Below, piece by piece: positions 1-11,272 of a stretch of DNA of 64,000 bases. The number at the start of each line of letters is the position of its first letter. Positions within the stretch are counted from its first letter, which is position 1. The position numbers were made by a program, and so were the translations under genes. This stretch comes from Flammula alnicola (taxonomy: Eukaryota > Basidiomycota > Agaricomycetes > Agaricales > Strophariaceae). The stretch spans positions 1 to 64,000 of the forward strand of contig JADNRV010000213.1 of NCBI GenBank assembly GCA_015499995.1, given 5' to 3'. Under the pieces are notes generated by a model. It saw only the letters and a program-made list of their open reading frames with translations. It was not told where the DNA came from and did no database searches.

Positions 1-400
1 CCTTAATTTAAATCCGACGGATCATCCATACTGTAGTGCTGACCGGAACCGGGTTATATCGTCACCGTTGTGTCATTGAGAGACTTGACTTCGAATTCAT
101 AAAGCAGGATTAAACTTGAACGACACCATAATAATATGTGAAAATCAGAGAAGTTCAAACAGTAGCACACTGTAAGCGAAAGAAATAAGTGACGGAGCAG
201 ACATACAAACTGGGAAAAAAAAGAACGAAAGAAAACAAGGGAATAGAAGTAGAGTGGCTAAGGAGAACAAGTCCCAGAAAAAATGGTACAATACCAAATT
301 AAAACACCAAGCGAAAGTGAAACGAAATAATGAAGAATAAGGAAGACGAACACCGAACCCAAACACAGAAAACAACCTGAACAAACCATAATCAGTAGCA

Positions 401-3400
401 CTATCTGCCCCAACCTTGACCTCCACCACCCCTCCGCGGTGCACGATAATGTCTATTCTCCCAATCCAACGACCTGTCTCTATCTCTATCACGATCTGCC
501 GACGGTCCTCGCGGGATGTACTGTGACCCTCCATGGGAATACGACTGCGAGTGTGACGACGCGGAACTGACTCCTGGAGCAGCAGCAGCAGCTGCGGGTC
601 TATTCGACAGCATATACTGGCGCAGCGCGCGTGGGGCACTCGGCGGAGGCGGTCGATTGTTATTCATCGTTACATTGGTAGCAGCCGGCGCGATATGTGT
701 AGGCGGCGGAGGTCGATAGTGTGAGCCGCCTACGCTACTGCCGTTGAAGCAGGGGTGGGAGAAGCCGAGGGTGCATGGAAGGACCTAGGCCCCGTCGGCG
801 GAGAATGGGACTGAGAAGGAGGTTGGAAATTTGAGAAGGATCTCGGCTTCGGGATGAAGGTAGCTGGGCTTGGGGGGTTGAGCCGCTGGGAAGACGGATG
901 AGGTGGAGAGGCTTCGCCGATCTCTCCATCTTCATGTGAGGCTCGACGAGAATGGGATTGCAGGCCAAGATCGGGACCGATAGGCGAGATAGAACGCTCC
1001 AGAGCCATATGATGTCGTTGATGGATGGGCTGTAGCCCTGGGGGGTCGGTAAAGGATATGACTTGATGAACGCTGGGCGAGATGCGGACAGCTCACTGAT
1101 AGGGCTCTCGACGAGTTCTTGCTTCGCCTCACGGGTAGAGTAAGAGGGAAACGCAGAAGGCGGGGAATGCATGCGAATGGGAAGGGGAAGGAGGGTTCGA
1201 TGGTACAGGAGACGGTGACGGAGCTTGCTCGGGTGGTTGATGATACCCATTCAACGTAGGATTGGGATTGAATGGCTTTACTACAGGTACCGGAGCGGCG
1301 ATGGCAAGTGGTGGTGCCATCTCGATGTCTTCGCCCTTGATGCCCCCAGGGCTAGGGCTGTCACGAATCGGTGGTCCGTTGGTCTTCGTTTCCGCAGAGC
1401 CATCACGAACCGACGCAATCGTAGAACCCTCGACACCCTCCATCGTGTCCGACAAGGAGTCGACGACTGCAGCTAATTCGCCTCTGCTACCGCCATCCTT
1501 CATCCCCAAGGCATCACCTCCAATGTCCTTCCTACCCACATCGGCCTCTGCCGAATTATCGACCCCAGAAGCCGACGCTGAGACGTCCGTAGAAGCAGAC
1601 ACGACCTGCTCCGACCCAGAAGCATCCTGTCCTGACCCAGACCCAGAAGCGTCCGCCTCTCCCTCCTGCTCGCCTCCAAGGGTCGAACTAACACTCAGCG
1701 GCGACGCCTGCACGCTCTTCGTCAACTCCAGCTCCTCCCGCTGCTTCTTCTTCCTCAGCACAAAGTCGCGTAGGGAGAGCTTGACCTTTGGCTGTGCAGG
1801 CGGGGATGGCGGACGCGCGGGTTCTTGTGGCTGCGGTTCAGGCTCGGGTATGGGTTCGAGGACGGATTCTGGTGCTGGTTCGAGCCCTGGGATGCATTCG
1901 AGGACAGCTGACAGCTGCGCTAGCGGTGCTTCGGGTTCAGGTGCAGCCGTAGGTTGTATGCTCTCGGTCGTCGTTGTCGCTGATGCTGACGGCGGAGGAG
2001 GCACCTCAGAGGCTGAAGAGTTGGGCAGGGATGCTGTACCGGCACCCGTCAACGGCGCAGGCGATCTACCATCCGCTCGTGCTTGTCCACCTCCATCTCC
2101 ACCATATCAGCGTTGTGCGTCGAGCCCGTTGGCGACCGCGAGCCCGACCTTGAGCTCGCCGTCGAGTCTTCTGAGCTTCGTTTCCTCGAAGGATCTTGCG
2201 AAGAGCTGGGGCTGCGCCACGAAACGCTCGGCTGAGGTATATTGTCGTCGATCTTCGACTCTTCAGAACGCAGAGGAGTTATCGGACGATCCGATGGCGA
2301 GCGTCTCTCGGGGGTTATAGGGCTCGTTGACGCCAATCGTGGCACCTCTTCGACCCGTATATATCCTGTATCTTCCGCAGACGCAGGTTGTGCAGGAGAA
2401 GCACGGCCCCGCTCTGCCGCAGCGGACGTTTCAGGAGTCGAATCGAGAGAGGGTGGAAGTGGCGATGTCTGTGCTGGTGGCGTCGCTGATGACGACGGTG
2501 ACAACGAAGATTTAGGTGGAAGGGTCTGTTTACTGGTGCGGCGCAGTGGGCTCCAGATTGTAGATGGCTCCTTCGGCGACCGTGGGAACGGATAAGTCGG
2601 GTGTTGGGATTGGGAGAGGATCGCTGGACTCAGAAGAGAGAGGTTGGCGAAGGATGTCAGGGGCGACATGGAGGCGATCTGGATGCCAGGAGATAGCGAC
2701 ATTCCAGAGGTGAATTGCGTTGGAGATGGGGTTGGCAGTTGCGGAGATGGTGATAGAGGCGAAGCATGCACGGAGGAGACTGTTGTAGGATCGAGAGAGG
2801 CTGGCATGGGCGGCGGAGGCATCAGAGTTTGTTCTTCGTCCTGGACTTGTCCATCTACAATCAGCGAATTAGCTTCCTTAATTTCAAGAACATAATAAAA
2901 ATAAAATACCTGGTGTAACAACACCGTTCGACTCGACTCGAATCCCAAGCCCGACCTTCGTGCCTGCACCACCACCGTCAAACCCAAGCTCGAGCCCATC
3001 TCCACCTGGACTGCCCACGCCGTTTTCGCTCCTCCCAGAACCCGGACTCCCACTCGACTCCTTCATCGCCTCCACCTCACGGTGCATCCATTTCTTTCTC
3101 ATCTTCGGCGGCATCCTCTCCTCGCTCTCAATAGGCCCTACAACATCCTCTGCCCCAGCGCTAGGAGGGTCAGGCGGTCGAGGATCCAAAGTACTCTCTA
3201 TGCGCGAATTCGGCAGGGGCGAGCCAGGTATAACAACCTTCCGCAATGGCGACTGAGACTTCTTCAGGTGGTCTGTATTCGGGTTATTCGTGAGAATCGA
3301 GGACGAAAGCGTATCGAAACGAGATAAAGAGCAACGCACTGCTGGGTAGCGTTGACCTGCCCCTCTGCTCCTCCGAATCTGTCTCCGCACCGAGCATCTC

Positions 3401-5413
3401 GACATCGCCATCTACGGCCCTCTCCTTGCCCTTCTTCGTCGCAGAATTCGGCTCCGACGGCGGAAACGCGAACGCAAACGTCGGCGTCGTTTTCAGCGAC
3501 TGCACGGGCACGACCAGCTTCTTCCCATTCCCAAAATGCCTCCCATGCCCATTCCCATTCCCATTCACCCTCCGACCCTCCTCGTCCGCCCGATCCACGC
3601 ACATCTCCATCCCCCCAATACCTCCACTAAACGGGATCCGCTCCCTGGTCTTGAACCCCCTCTTCCGCCCGACGAGCGGCCCGAGGTCGATGTGATCCCG
3701 CTGCTGCTCGTGCTCGTGTTCGTGCCGTTGGCGCTGCGCGTTGAGCTGGTGCTCCTGCCCCTCGACGAACGCCGCCATCTGCGTCAGCGCACAGTCCTTC
3801 GCGCGGGCCCCGCACGCGCATGTGGTGAAAGTCGACGAGAGGGCGTGGAGGATATTCGACATCTGGTTGCGGATATGCTGTACCTCCTGCGGGCTGGTCG
3901 GTGTCGTTGACGGCGAGGAGTGATGAGAGCTATGAGGTGGGTAAACCGAATGCAAAGGACACACAAGAAAAGAAGAGGGTACTCACGGGAACATGTGCGG
4001 GGTTTGTAGTAACGCCGGTAGATTATGCACCGCGTTCCCATCATCCCACTCCCAGCCTAACACTATCTCCTCGCCGGCCTTGAGGTCGCGCAGGGCGAAG
4101 ACCCCAAAACCGAGCGTTTCTTCCTCCGCCGCTGGTTTGTCGCATAGCACAGGTCGAAGGACGGCGTTGGGCCGGCACCCGCTTCTGACGAACCGGCCTT
4201 GGTTACCGACGATGCGGGAATCCAGTGCGAGGTCGAGAGGGGGGCCGAACAGGTGGACGAAGGGTTTGGGCATGCCGAGATGGGCATAGGCGTTGAGGGG
4301 GTTGGAGAGGTATGAGGATGAGGAAGCGATTGAGGATGTATAGGGCGCGATGAAGCGGTCAGAGGGTATTGGGGCAGTCGTATGGACGCCATAGGTAGGA
4401 GGAAGGACTTGGGGATTCGAGTTGAAGGTGAGGAAAGGGTTGTGCGTCGTATGTGGGGGGAGTTCTTTCACGGTTATCGGCGGAGGGGTTGAAGAAGATA
4501 CATCAGTGACGGCGGTGATGCCGCGCCAGTGTTGGGCATGCCGACGCAGTTTCGTGCGAGTCTCATCGTCGGCGATGATATCCTGCGTGATGTGGACGTA
4601 CGACTGCGTCCAGGGCTCATCAATGTCCACGTGCTCGTCGTCGTTGGGGGTCGGAAGCTGGCCGGTGCCAGCGTTGTTGGGGGTGTTGGTGGCGATAGTA
4701 TTGTTGTGGTTAGGCTGGACGACGGAAGGGCGCCGTTTCCGCTTTCCAGCACCGCCAGTGTCGATGGTCGCAGCGCTCGCTCGACGGTGTTTCCTGTCGT
4801 TCCCTGGACTTTGTTTCCTCCTCTGCTTTCCCTCCCTCCCATCTTCGCAGAGGGCCTGGAAAGATAAACCCCCAGGGAGCAGACCAGAGCCGCCAATGCC
4901 CAGTCTCTCTTTCTGCAGCCTTACAGCACGCTCCTTGTCAGCTGGAGGCCTGGGCTTGCACACCCAGCACTCAAAGTCGTCTGGAACACCATCCTGCGCG
5001 ATGCCGAAACAAGCGCCGTGACACCAGCGCGAGCAGATGTCGCAGGCTATGGAGAATCCGTCGTCAATGGGGAAGCCGCAGATGCAGTCGACGGCCTCTG
5101 TCGACTGGTCGCTTGTGTCGTTGATATTTGGGGTGTTGTGGTTGTTGGCATCGGTTGGGGGACATTGTTCGAACTCGAGTCGATAAGCCGATAAGTCGGG
5201 ACTGGCGTCGATGGCGTTTTGCTTCCTTTTCGCTGGTATTGTCGAGGAGGTAATCATAGGGGAAGCAGTGGTTGTAAGAATTGAATTCAAGGTGGCAGAT
5301 GAGGTCGCAGCGGTTGGAGTTGGACGAGGGGGGAAGTGGTCAGAGTGATAGTGGCCATGGCCCATTGAAAGCAGCCCCAGCGCCGCCTCTTGCGCGTCTA
5401 CGTTCAGAGGCAT
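401..5413 (-). CDS. SET3: SET3-like PHD finger/SET domain chromatin protein (multi-exon)
   Basis: Exon 1 (5413–3987) starts at the first ATG. It encodes a PHD finger at about residues 110–152 (CICG…CDICSRWCHGAC…CWVC) and the C-terminal half of a SET domain at about 404–463 (FVRSGCRPNAV, then LGFGVFALRDLKAGEEIVLGW). A 57-bp GT–AG intron (3930–3986) joins to a Cys-rich post-SET segment (TTCACGARAKDC). Long Pro/Ser/Glu-rich disordered exons follow, including a basic motif LSLRDFVLRKKKQREEL near 1770. The last exon probably ends with an RD-repeat and Gly-rich tail at 401. In yeast, Set3 is the scaffold of the Set3C deacetylase complex; its PHD reads H3K4 methylation and its SET domain is not known to be catalytic. 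Junctions near 3370, 2050 and 730–1250 are unresolved: the frame changes there, so introns or sequence errors exist that I cannot place. Confidence 0.8.
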
Positions 5414-6512
5414 GCAGACTGGTCCTTGCTGGGCGCTAAATTCTCAACGCGAGTTCATCGACGACGACGGGGGGAGATTCAGGATTCAGGAATTTAGTCT
5501 GTTAAACCTCCCTCTCCAGGTTTGTGAAAATAGATGGTATTGGTAAACACGCGCAAATTCAGGCACATGACCAGCTCAGTCAGCGGCAATCTTTTGTTCT
5601 TTTCTCGTCATCGTCACTACGAGATCATTCTCTTGTTCTCATCCCCCTTGTCTCGATCCTGTCTTCATCACCTCTCGTCCTCAGTGTGAAATGAGACAAT
5701 ACCAAAGCCGTGTCTCGTCGTCCAATTTTCACTGGCCGCATTTTGAAGGAAACCATCGCAGGTTTCGGTTTTCGCATTTCACCTCTCGCAATTCTTAGAT
5801 GGCATCTGTCAAACTTCATGTGATGAACTGAACGTCGTGAGTTCTTCCTAACCCGTAACTTCCCGGTCGTCACCTGCGCGCATATTCTAATGCCATTACT
5901 AATTTCTCTGGCCTCTCCATGAACAACGCAATTCATTTGTTCATTTTACGAACTAAACTTGTCGTTGATATATTGCGTTGATATCAAAAATTCGGGGCGT
6001 TCTAACGCCATAATCTCCGACAACATGGGCAGAATTGTCGTCCGCTACCATCTTCTCTATGAAGTATATGGGTTACAACCGAACGCAACGAGGCCATACT
6101 ACGGTGATCCCGAATGCCACAAAGTGAGTAGTCGTCAACTCAATCGTTTTGTCCAAGCTTGAATACTCACATAAACCGGGTTGGTATCTGAGCAGCGTCG
6201 CAGAACCAGCACCATATTCGCAAATTAGCTCCCCGCCTTTCTTGGTCTCTTAAAACAGACCTGAAAGAGAGTAAAAAGTAAGCTTTTAAAGTACGGAATA
6301 GAAGGCGTAAAACGCAGTCTAGACGCCCCAGAAGCAGACAAAACAGAGCATAGAAGGAGGCCGGCAAGAAAAGCCGACCTGCATGAGCCGAGGGAGGGAG
6401 AGGCACAGGCATCGGAAGAGGTACGTCCGTTGGCCTCCGAGATCCAACACCCATCCGCCTGCTTAATAAGCCTGGACCGCGGACCGCGGTGCATCCTAAC
6501 AAGCTGCGCTTG
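5414..6512. other. Intergenic region upstream of SET3-like gene
   Basis: No convincing gene. The first 500 bases are the SET3-like promoter side (C/T-rich). At about 6050–6195 a stretch resembles the palindrome-arm sequence at 12290–12400: a 30-base block around GCAACGAGGCCATACTA and a second around ACTCACATAAACCGGGTTGG. It is a diverged partial copy of arm sequence lying just outside the arm. Confidence 0.4.
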
Positions 6513-6605
6513 ACCCTCGCTCCGCGAGGGTGGTGCCGGCCGCTTCGCGACCGGCGTGTGGAAGGAGGAAGCTTACATAACTATTATGTAAAATTATTAC
6601 ATAAC
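6513..6605. repeat. Twin GC-rich hairpins and an AT-rich palindrome beside the palindrome arm
   Basis: 6513–6531 is a perfect 7-bp stem hairpin (accctcg / cgagggt, 5-base loop). Immediately after it, 6535–6555 forms a second hairpin (gccggccg…cgaccggc, one mismatch). 6573–6605 is an AT-rich stretch of repeated TTACATAA/TTATGTAA palindromes. The cluster ends about 30 bases outside the left arm and has no counterpart outside the right arm. Confidence 0.7.
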
Positions 6606-7011
6606 ATTTTGACATAAGCAGAACCCGTCCTCTCTTACATCTACCGGTTTCCCAGATTCAATATTCGCGAAAGGTGTGATACATGGGATTTAAGATGGCC
6701 ATTAAAATATTAACAGATGGACGAATGACAAATTGACAATACCGAGGTCGTGGGAGGTGGCTCTGCAGCCGCCCGGAGAGGACTCGGCTTCGAGATTGCT
6801 TTGAACATGATAAATCTGTGTTTGTATAATACGCATTGACAGACTTCATTCTGAAGACATGCAGAATGAGAAAAACACACTGACGAAATTTTTTTGGATC
6901 AGCCAGCCTCACGAACATCAATTTGGTCAGGGATTGAAATGGTACAACACGCAGCTCTGCGGCTTCCTCCGGATTATGTCATCGGGGTTTTCGCGTCACC
7001 ACCAGTGTTTC

Positions 7012-8492
7012 ATGCGCTGGAGTTTTGCCCGCCTTGCATCATCCCGGCTCGCACCAACTTCCATGGCGCCAACATCGCCCATCCTGACGCCTGACGATTT
7101 CCACTTTAGCTCCATAGAGACTACCGAGGATATGATACGTTACGTCCCCGGGGGTTATCACCCTATTGTTATCGGCGACATCCTCAGCCCGTCTGACGAA
7201 AACAATGAGAGCACATCACGCCAGTATAGAATCATGCACAAGCTAGGCTTTGGGTCATACGCGACGGTGTGGCTGGCCCAGAAGACAGATTCAAGCAAAG
7301 CATTCGTTGCGGTCAAGGTCACAACGGCTGATGGTGGTCTGACGAGGGAAGCCGCCATGCTCGAAGCCGCCTCTAAGATGCAAACCAACGACAGACAGCC
7401 ACCCCATGTCCTGACCCTCTTGGACCATTTCACTTTGCATGGCCCCAATGGCACCCATTCTGTCCTGGTGACGGACGTTGTCGCCCCCACACTTTCACTT
7501 CTATCCCGTAAATCCCTCCCACTTTGGCGCAAAGCTGCCGCGCATGGCCTTACGCAAGCCGTAGCGAACTTACATACTGCGGGAATAGTTCACGGAGGTG
7601 AGCTGTCTGCTCCCATTGTCAACGATCCTGCTGACCCTCCTCTAGACCTGCACCTCGGGAACATCGGGTTTGCCATGCCGCAGCTCGCCGACCAGGACCC
7701 GCACCGCGTTATGCTAGACCTCAGCCCACATGACCTTACCATTGTTCTACCTACCTCTGCTGCAAACCAAACTCCTTCATTACCCGCTTACGTCGTCGCG
7801 CCATGCGATCTTTCGACGTACTATGACAGGATCGCCCGCTCAGACCTCCCTGAAACGAAGATATTTGACTTCGGCAGCGGTGAGCCACTCTTTGCTGACC
7901 CACACCGCTTTCTGACCATGCCTCCTGCAGCGCATGAAACTGGCACACTACCCCTGAGCTTCCAATGCGCGGTGGAAGCCTGTGCTCCAGAGGTGGTTTT
8001 CGCGATAGTTGTCGAGAAGACCGTTAACCCACCCGTTGAGCCTCCAGCCGACGTCTGGGCCCTCGGTGCCGCTGTGCGTCCTATCCCCCTTTCCCCTCCC
8101 ACACTGACGCTGATCCATGAGATCAGATCTACGAGGTCGTCGCTGGATCTTCACTCTTCTATCGCGTTGGCTTGACCGGCCTTCCCCGTCGAATGGCTGC
8201 CATGGCCTGCTCCCTACCGGCAGGATGGCAGAATTGGTATGCCGGCCTATCCGATGCACCAGAAGTCTCGCCCAGCAGTGCAGATGCGTGGTGGGCATCA
8301 CGTCGGGAAAGGCTCCGCCCGAATTGTGCAGACGAGGCAGATACAGACGCCTTGATTACGCTCTTGAGGAAGGTGTTGGTCCTCGACCCCGCTTCACGGC
8401 CAATGGCAGCAGAGGTCGTACAAGATCCATGGTTTCTACATGCTGCACCTATGTTGAAGCACATGAATGTTGCACAATATCAGAGCCTCTAA
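7012..8492 (+). CDS. SRPK-like serine/threonine protein kinase, left-arm copy
   Basis: Four exons with introns 7598–7645, 7880–7930 and 8074–8126, giving 442 residues in one frame. Kinase signatures are complete: Gly-rich loop KLGFGSYATVWLA (about 77–89), lysine in AVKV (about 102), catalytic loop restored across intron 1 as VHGDLHLGN, DFGSA restored across intron 2, APEVVF, and DVWALGAA before intron 3. The HGD…GN and DFGSA forms match fungal SRPK-like kinases, many of which occur in lineage-specific expansions. The upstream YVPGGYHPIVIGD segment is also typical of that family. The start is uncertain: an in-frame ATG lies 51 bases downstream, and the frame stays open upstream. An intact mirror copy lies at 21481–22961. 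Confidence 0.85.
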
Positions 8493-8999
8493 CATAGAAC
8501 GGGTACGTTTTCTTCTTTCTTTATTCCCTTCTCTTTGATTCTCTTTATTTTCTCCCTTTCCTCGTTTTCGGTCCATCTGCGATTTCTGATTTCGGTGCTG
8601 CGTTTAAGTTCGCGTACCTACATATCTGGGTTCGGATCGTTGATATCGACATATTAATTCCTTCGCCGTGGATGGAGTGCCAATTGTCTTCCACTCTCCC
8701 TGCTCCTTTCTGCATTCTGCGTTCTGCGTTCTGCGAGTCCACTTTTCATTTTTCATTTTCCATTCTCTTACGCCTAACGACTGCTAACTCTCGAACTTTC
8801 TCTGCGCAGATGGCTCAAACACCCTATTCGTTCCCGCCCTCTTCTCGTCGCGCATCAGTCGCTTTTATGATTCGGAGATTTGAAATATCAGCAGCACCTA
8901 CTTACGAATCGCCGGACATCCCAAACTGCATCACCCACCCAAAATATGTTCACAAAATGTGTTCATGCTTTTTCAGTCGTGTCACGGTCCGTACCGTGA

Positions 9000-9717
9000 A
9001 CGAGATTTTCTGGCTGCAATCTTCATCGCGCGGGACCTCTTGTCATTGACTTTGTTGGGTCGCTTCCGTTCAGCCTAGAGTTCTGTAAGTATTCTGTTCT
9101 CGTTGCCTTGCCCATTTGCTTGCGCGGTTTTTTTTTGATCAGTTTAGGGGTTTCTTCCTTTAATCGTAAATCTACTGAAATAAGTATCCTGCGCTGTAAT
9201 ACTACACGAGAAAAGAAAAAAATGAAGAACTTATGCCTAAAACAACCTGATTCACCATCTAGCAGAAACACATACCGTCACGCCAATCATCGCGCACCTC
9301 TGCGGGTGTGAGTCCATCTCGAGTCCAGAACACGTTGCCCTCTTCCAAATCCACCGTAATGCATTACCCGATCGCTTCACCGCTCAATCCTTTCCCTCGC
9401 CGTCTTCTTTAGATTTTTCGCCGACTGGTATTCGCAAGGTGTTTGTCGGCCAGAGTTTCAGTCGTTCCCAAGTGCAGGACTTGCAGACGCGTCTTCGCGC
9501 TGCCGTTCAATGCAGAGACGAGGCTTTAACGCAGTCAGTCCACATCGCCGCTAGTAGGGACCGAAGGATCGCCGTTGCGCACTCGCTCGAAGCCAGGAAC
9601 CAGTCCTCCGCCCAGACGACAAGCGAGCTTGAAGACCCGAGAAGAGAGATGGAAGAAGCATTTCCGGATGGAGCCACTGCAAAGGATCAGGAACTTAGTG
9701 GGGCAAAGGAAGACTAG
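9000..9717 (+). CDS. Uncharacterised spliced gene, 3' part (left-arm copy)
   Basis: A clear terminal exon (9263–9717) is preceded by a 178-bp GT–AG intron (9085–9262) and an upstream exon segment open from 9000. Across the splice the frame reads GPLVIDFVGSLPFSLEF, then SETHTVTPIIAHLCG. The last about 90 residues are Gln/Glu/Arg-rich (SQVQDLQTRLRAAVQ) and could form a coiled coil. I do not recognise the family. The 5' end is unresolved; a candidate first exon begins at the ATG at 8811. An identical copy lies in the other arm, so the coding status of the two should be the same. Confidence 0.45.
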
Positions 9718-10588
9718 TCAGTAGTCATCACTTGCACAGGAACGGAAGCTACACGCTGCCACACGGCAAGCGCTGCATGCGGCGCAAGATAGCTTGCGCG
9801 CTCGACATAGCCACAGCGCAAAAAGTTGACAGATCAGCCCGTGGCATTTATACTAGGTGTCAGCGCGTCCCAATGTTCTGTAAATATTATTATATTCATG
9901 CACGGCAAGGTAGGCGGAGCGATGCCTTCCTTTGAATAGATGTTTTAGATGAATATATTATCTTCCAGCTTGGGTTCTACATACGATAGCTTTGTACATT
10001 GATCCGTTCGGGTGCATAGTTTGCTGGGATGCTGTGTAGTCGAGATGCGTACTTACGACAGCGGAGAAACTGATATTAAGCCATGCTCTCCTGGCAGTTG
10101 TCGCGCGAGGCCCCCCGACAAACCTTTCCAACAGGATATATCGGACGTTCATGGTTGACGTTGATATGATGAAGTCCCTTGCTTGTTAGATAAGGGCTAC
10201 CAAACATTGACTTCGACATCTTTCGTCCACAGCAGAGTCGGTTTCACAAGACTATGCGTATTTTCCAGGTTCGTTACCCTTCTGGAGGCTCTTTGTAGTT
10301 GACTCAAACCACACCGAATCCGGCAGACCCGCTCAGGAATGCGTGTTACAATGGATGGCCATTGGACTTGAGATGTAGTGGCGGAAGGAGAAAGAACGTA
10401 ATCCTTGCCGATGAACTGCAATCTTCAATACTCGTGACAAATTGCAAGCGCAATAATACATGTATCTATCTATGATTCTGGAAGTAAAACTCGTAAGCTA
10501 AAGGTCTGAAAGTGAAAGCTGAAAGGGATATAATCTTTCTGATGGGCTGAGAGACAGTAAGCACAATGCTACAGCGAAATCTCCCTTG
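9718..10588. other. Region between arm genes, weak coding signal
   Basis: No gene I can support. On the minus strand 10197–10419 reads as an open segment beginning FIGKDYVLSPSATTSQ just after an acceptor-like TTGCAG, but no start codon or partner exon is visible. 9880–9960 is AT-rich. The mirror image is 19385–20255. Confidence 0.3.
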
Positions 10589-11272
10589 TCAAGCTAAGTC
10601 TCCCTGTCGCAGCGTTCCAAGATCGTTTGCCTCGGCGTTCGCGATTGCGGCCTTAATTGCCTCGCTGTTGAACTTTTGCTCTTTCTTCGAATGCAGGAAG
10701 TATGAATGGTATCCTTTGGCCGGCTCGCCGTTCACCGCGAAAATGTGGACTACTGCGCCGTAGTGACGGGGGTTGCATGCCCAGTTGTCGTCGGTACAGA
10801 CATATACCGACAGGTGTTCGCCCTGGGTGGCATAGCTCGCATGCGTGGATATATGGTTCCCTTTACTGTTTTGTGTGTCAGTAAACACGACATGTGGAAG
10901 AGAATGCAGACGGACGTCACAATGAGACGGGTACCAGGGGGGGAGCATGTGTCTCCAATGGCAGCATGGGGGGGGAGTGAATGTCCTGCGGCGGCAGAGG
11001 TATCAATTAGCATTTTATCAAGCAATGCACAAAGAATGCCAACGCACTCCAACGTCCGCGTTCCACTTGCCCAAAAATGCCTCCAGAACCTTGAGCTCGT
11101 TCTTGAGTTCGGTCTTCTTGTTCGGGGCCTCGTACAGGTAGTAGACGGTGCCACCCTGCACCTTTGCGAAGCCGGGATGCCCAGTAGACATGCAAGCAAA
11201 TACTGACGGTCGCAACTTGCCGGGATTTGTAAGTACATAAGGGGCAAGCGGCCGAGCATCCGCTGAAATCAT
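10589..11272 (-). pseudogene. Uncharacterised 182-aa gene, left-arm copy, frame broken by a 7-base homopolymer
   Basis: Mirror of the gene at 18700–19384, with introns at 10986–11047 and 10861–10934. The left arm has seven G at about 10936 where the right arm has eight C, so splicing that works in the right arm leaves this copy one base out of frame before the last exon. The homologous TATA-like box is at 11418–11427. If the homopolymer length is a sequencing error, this copy is intact. I do not recognise the family. Confidence 0.5.

Noticed and set aside
1262..2320. Long plus-strand frame of 352 residues opposite the SET3-like gene
   Set aside because: It is the antisense shadow of the Glu/Pro/Ser-rich SET3 exons and has no domain of its own.
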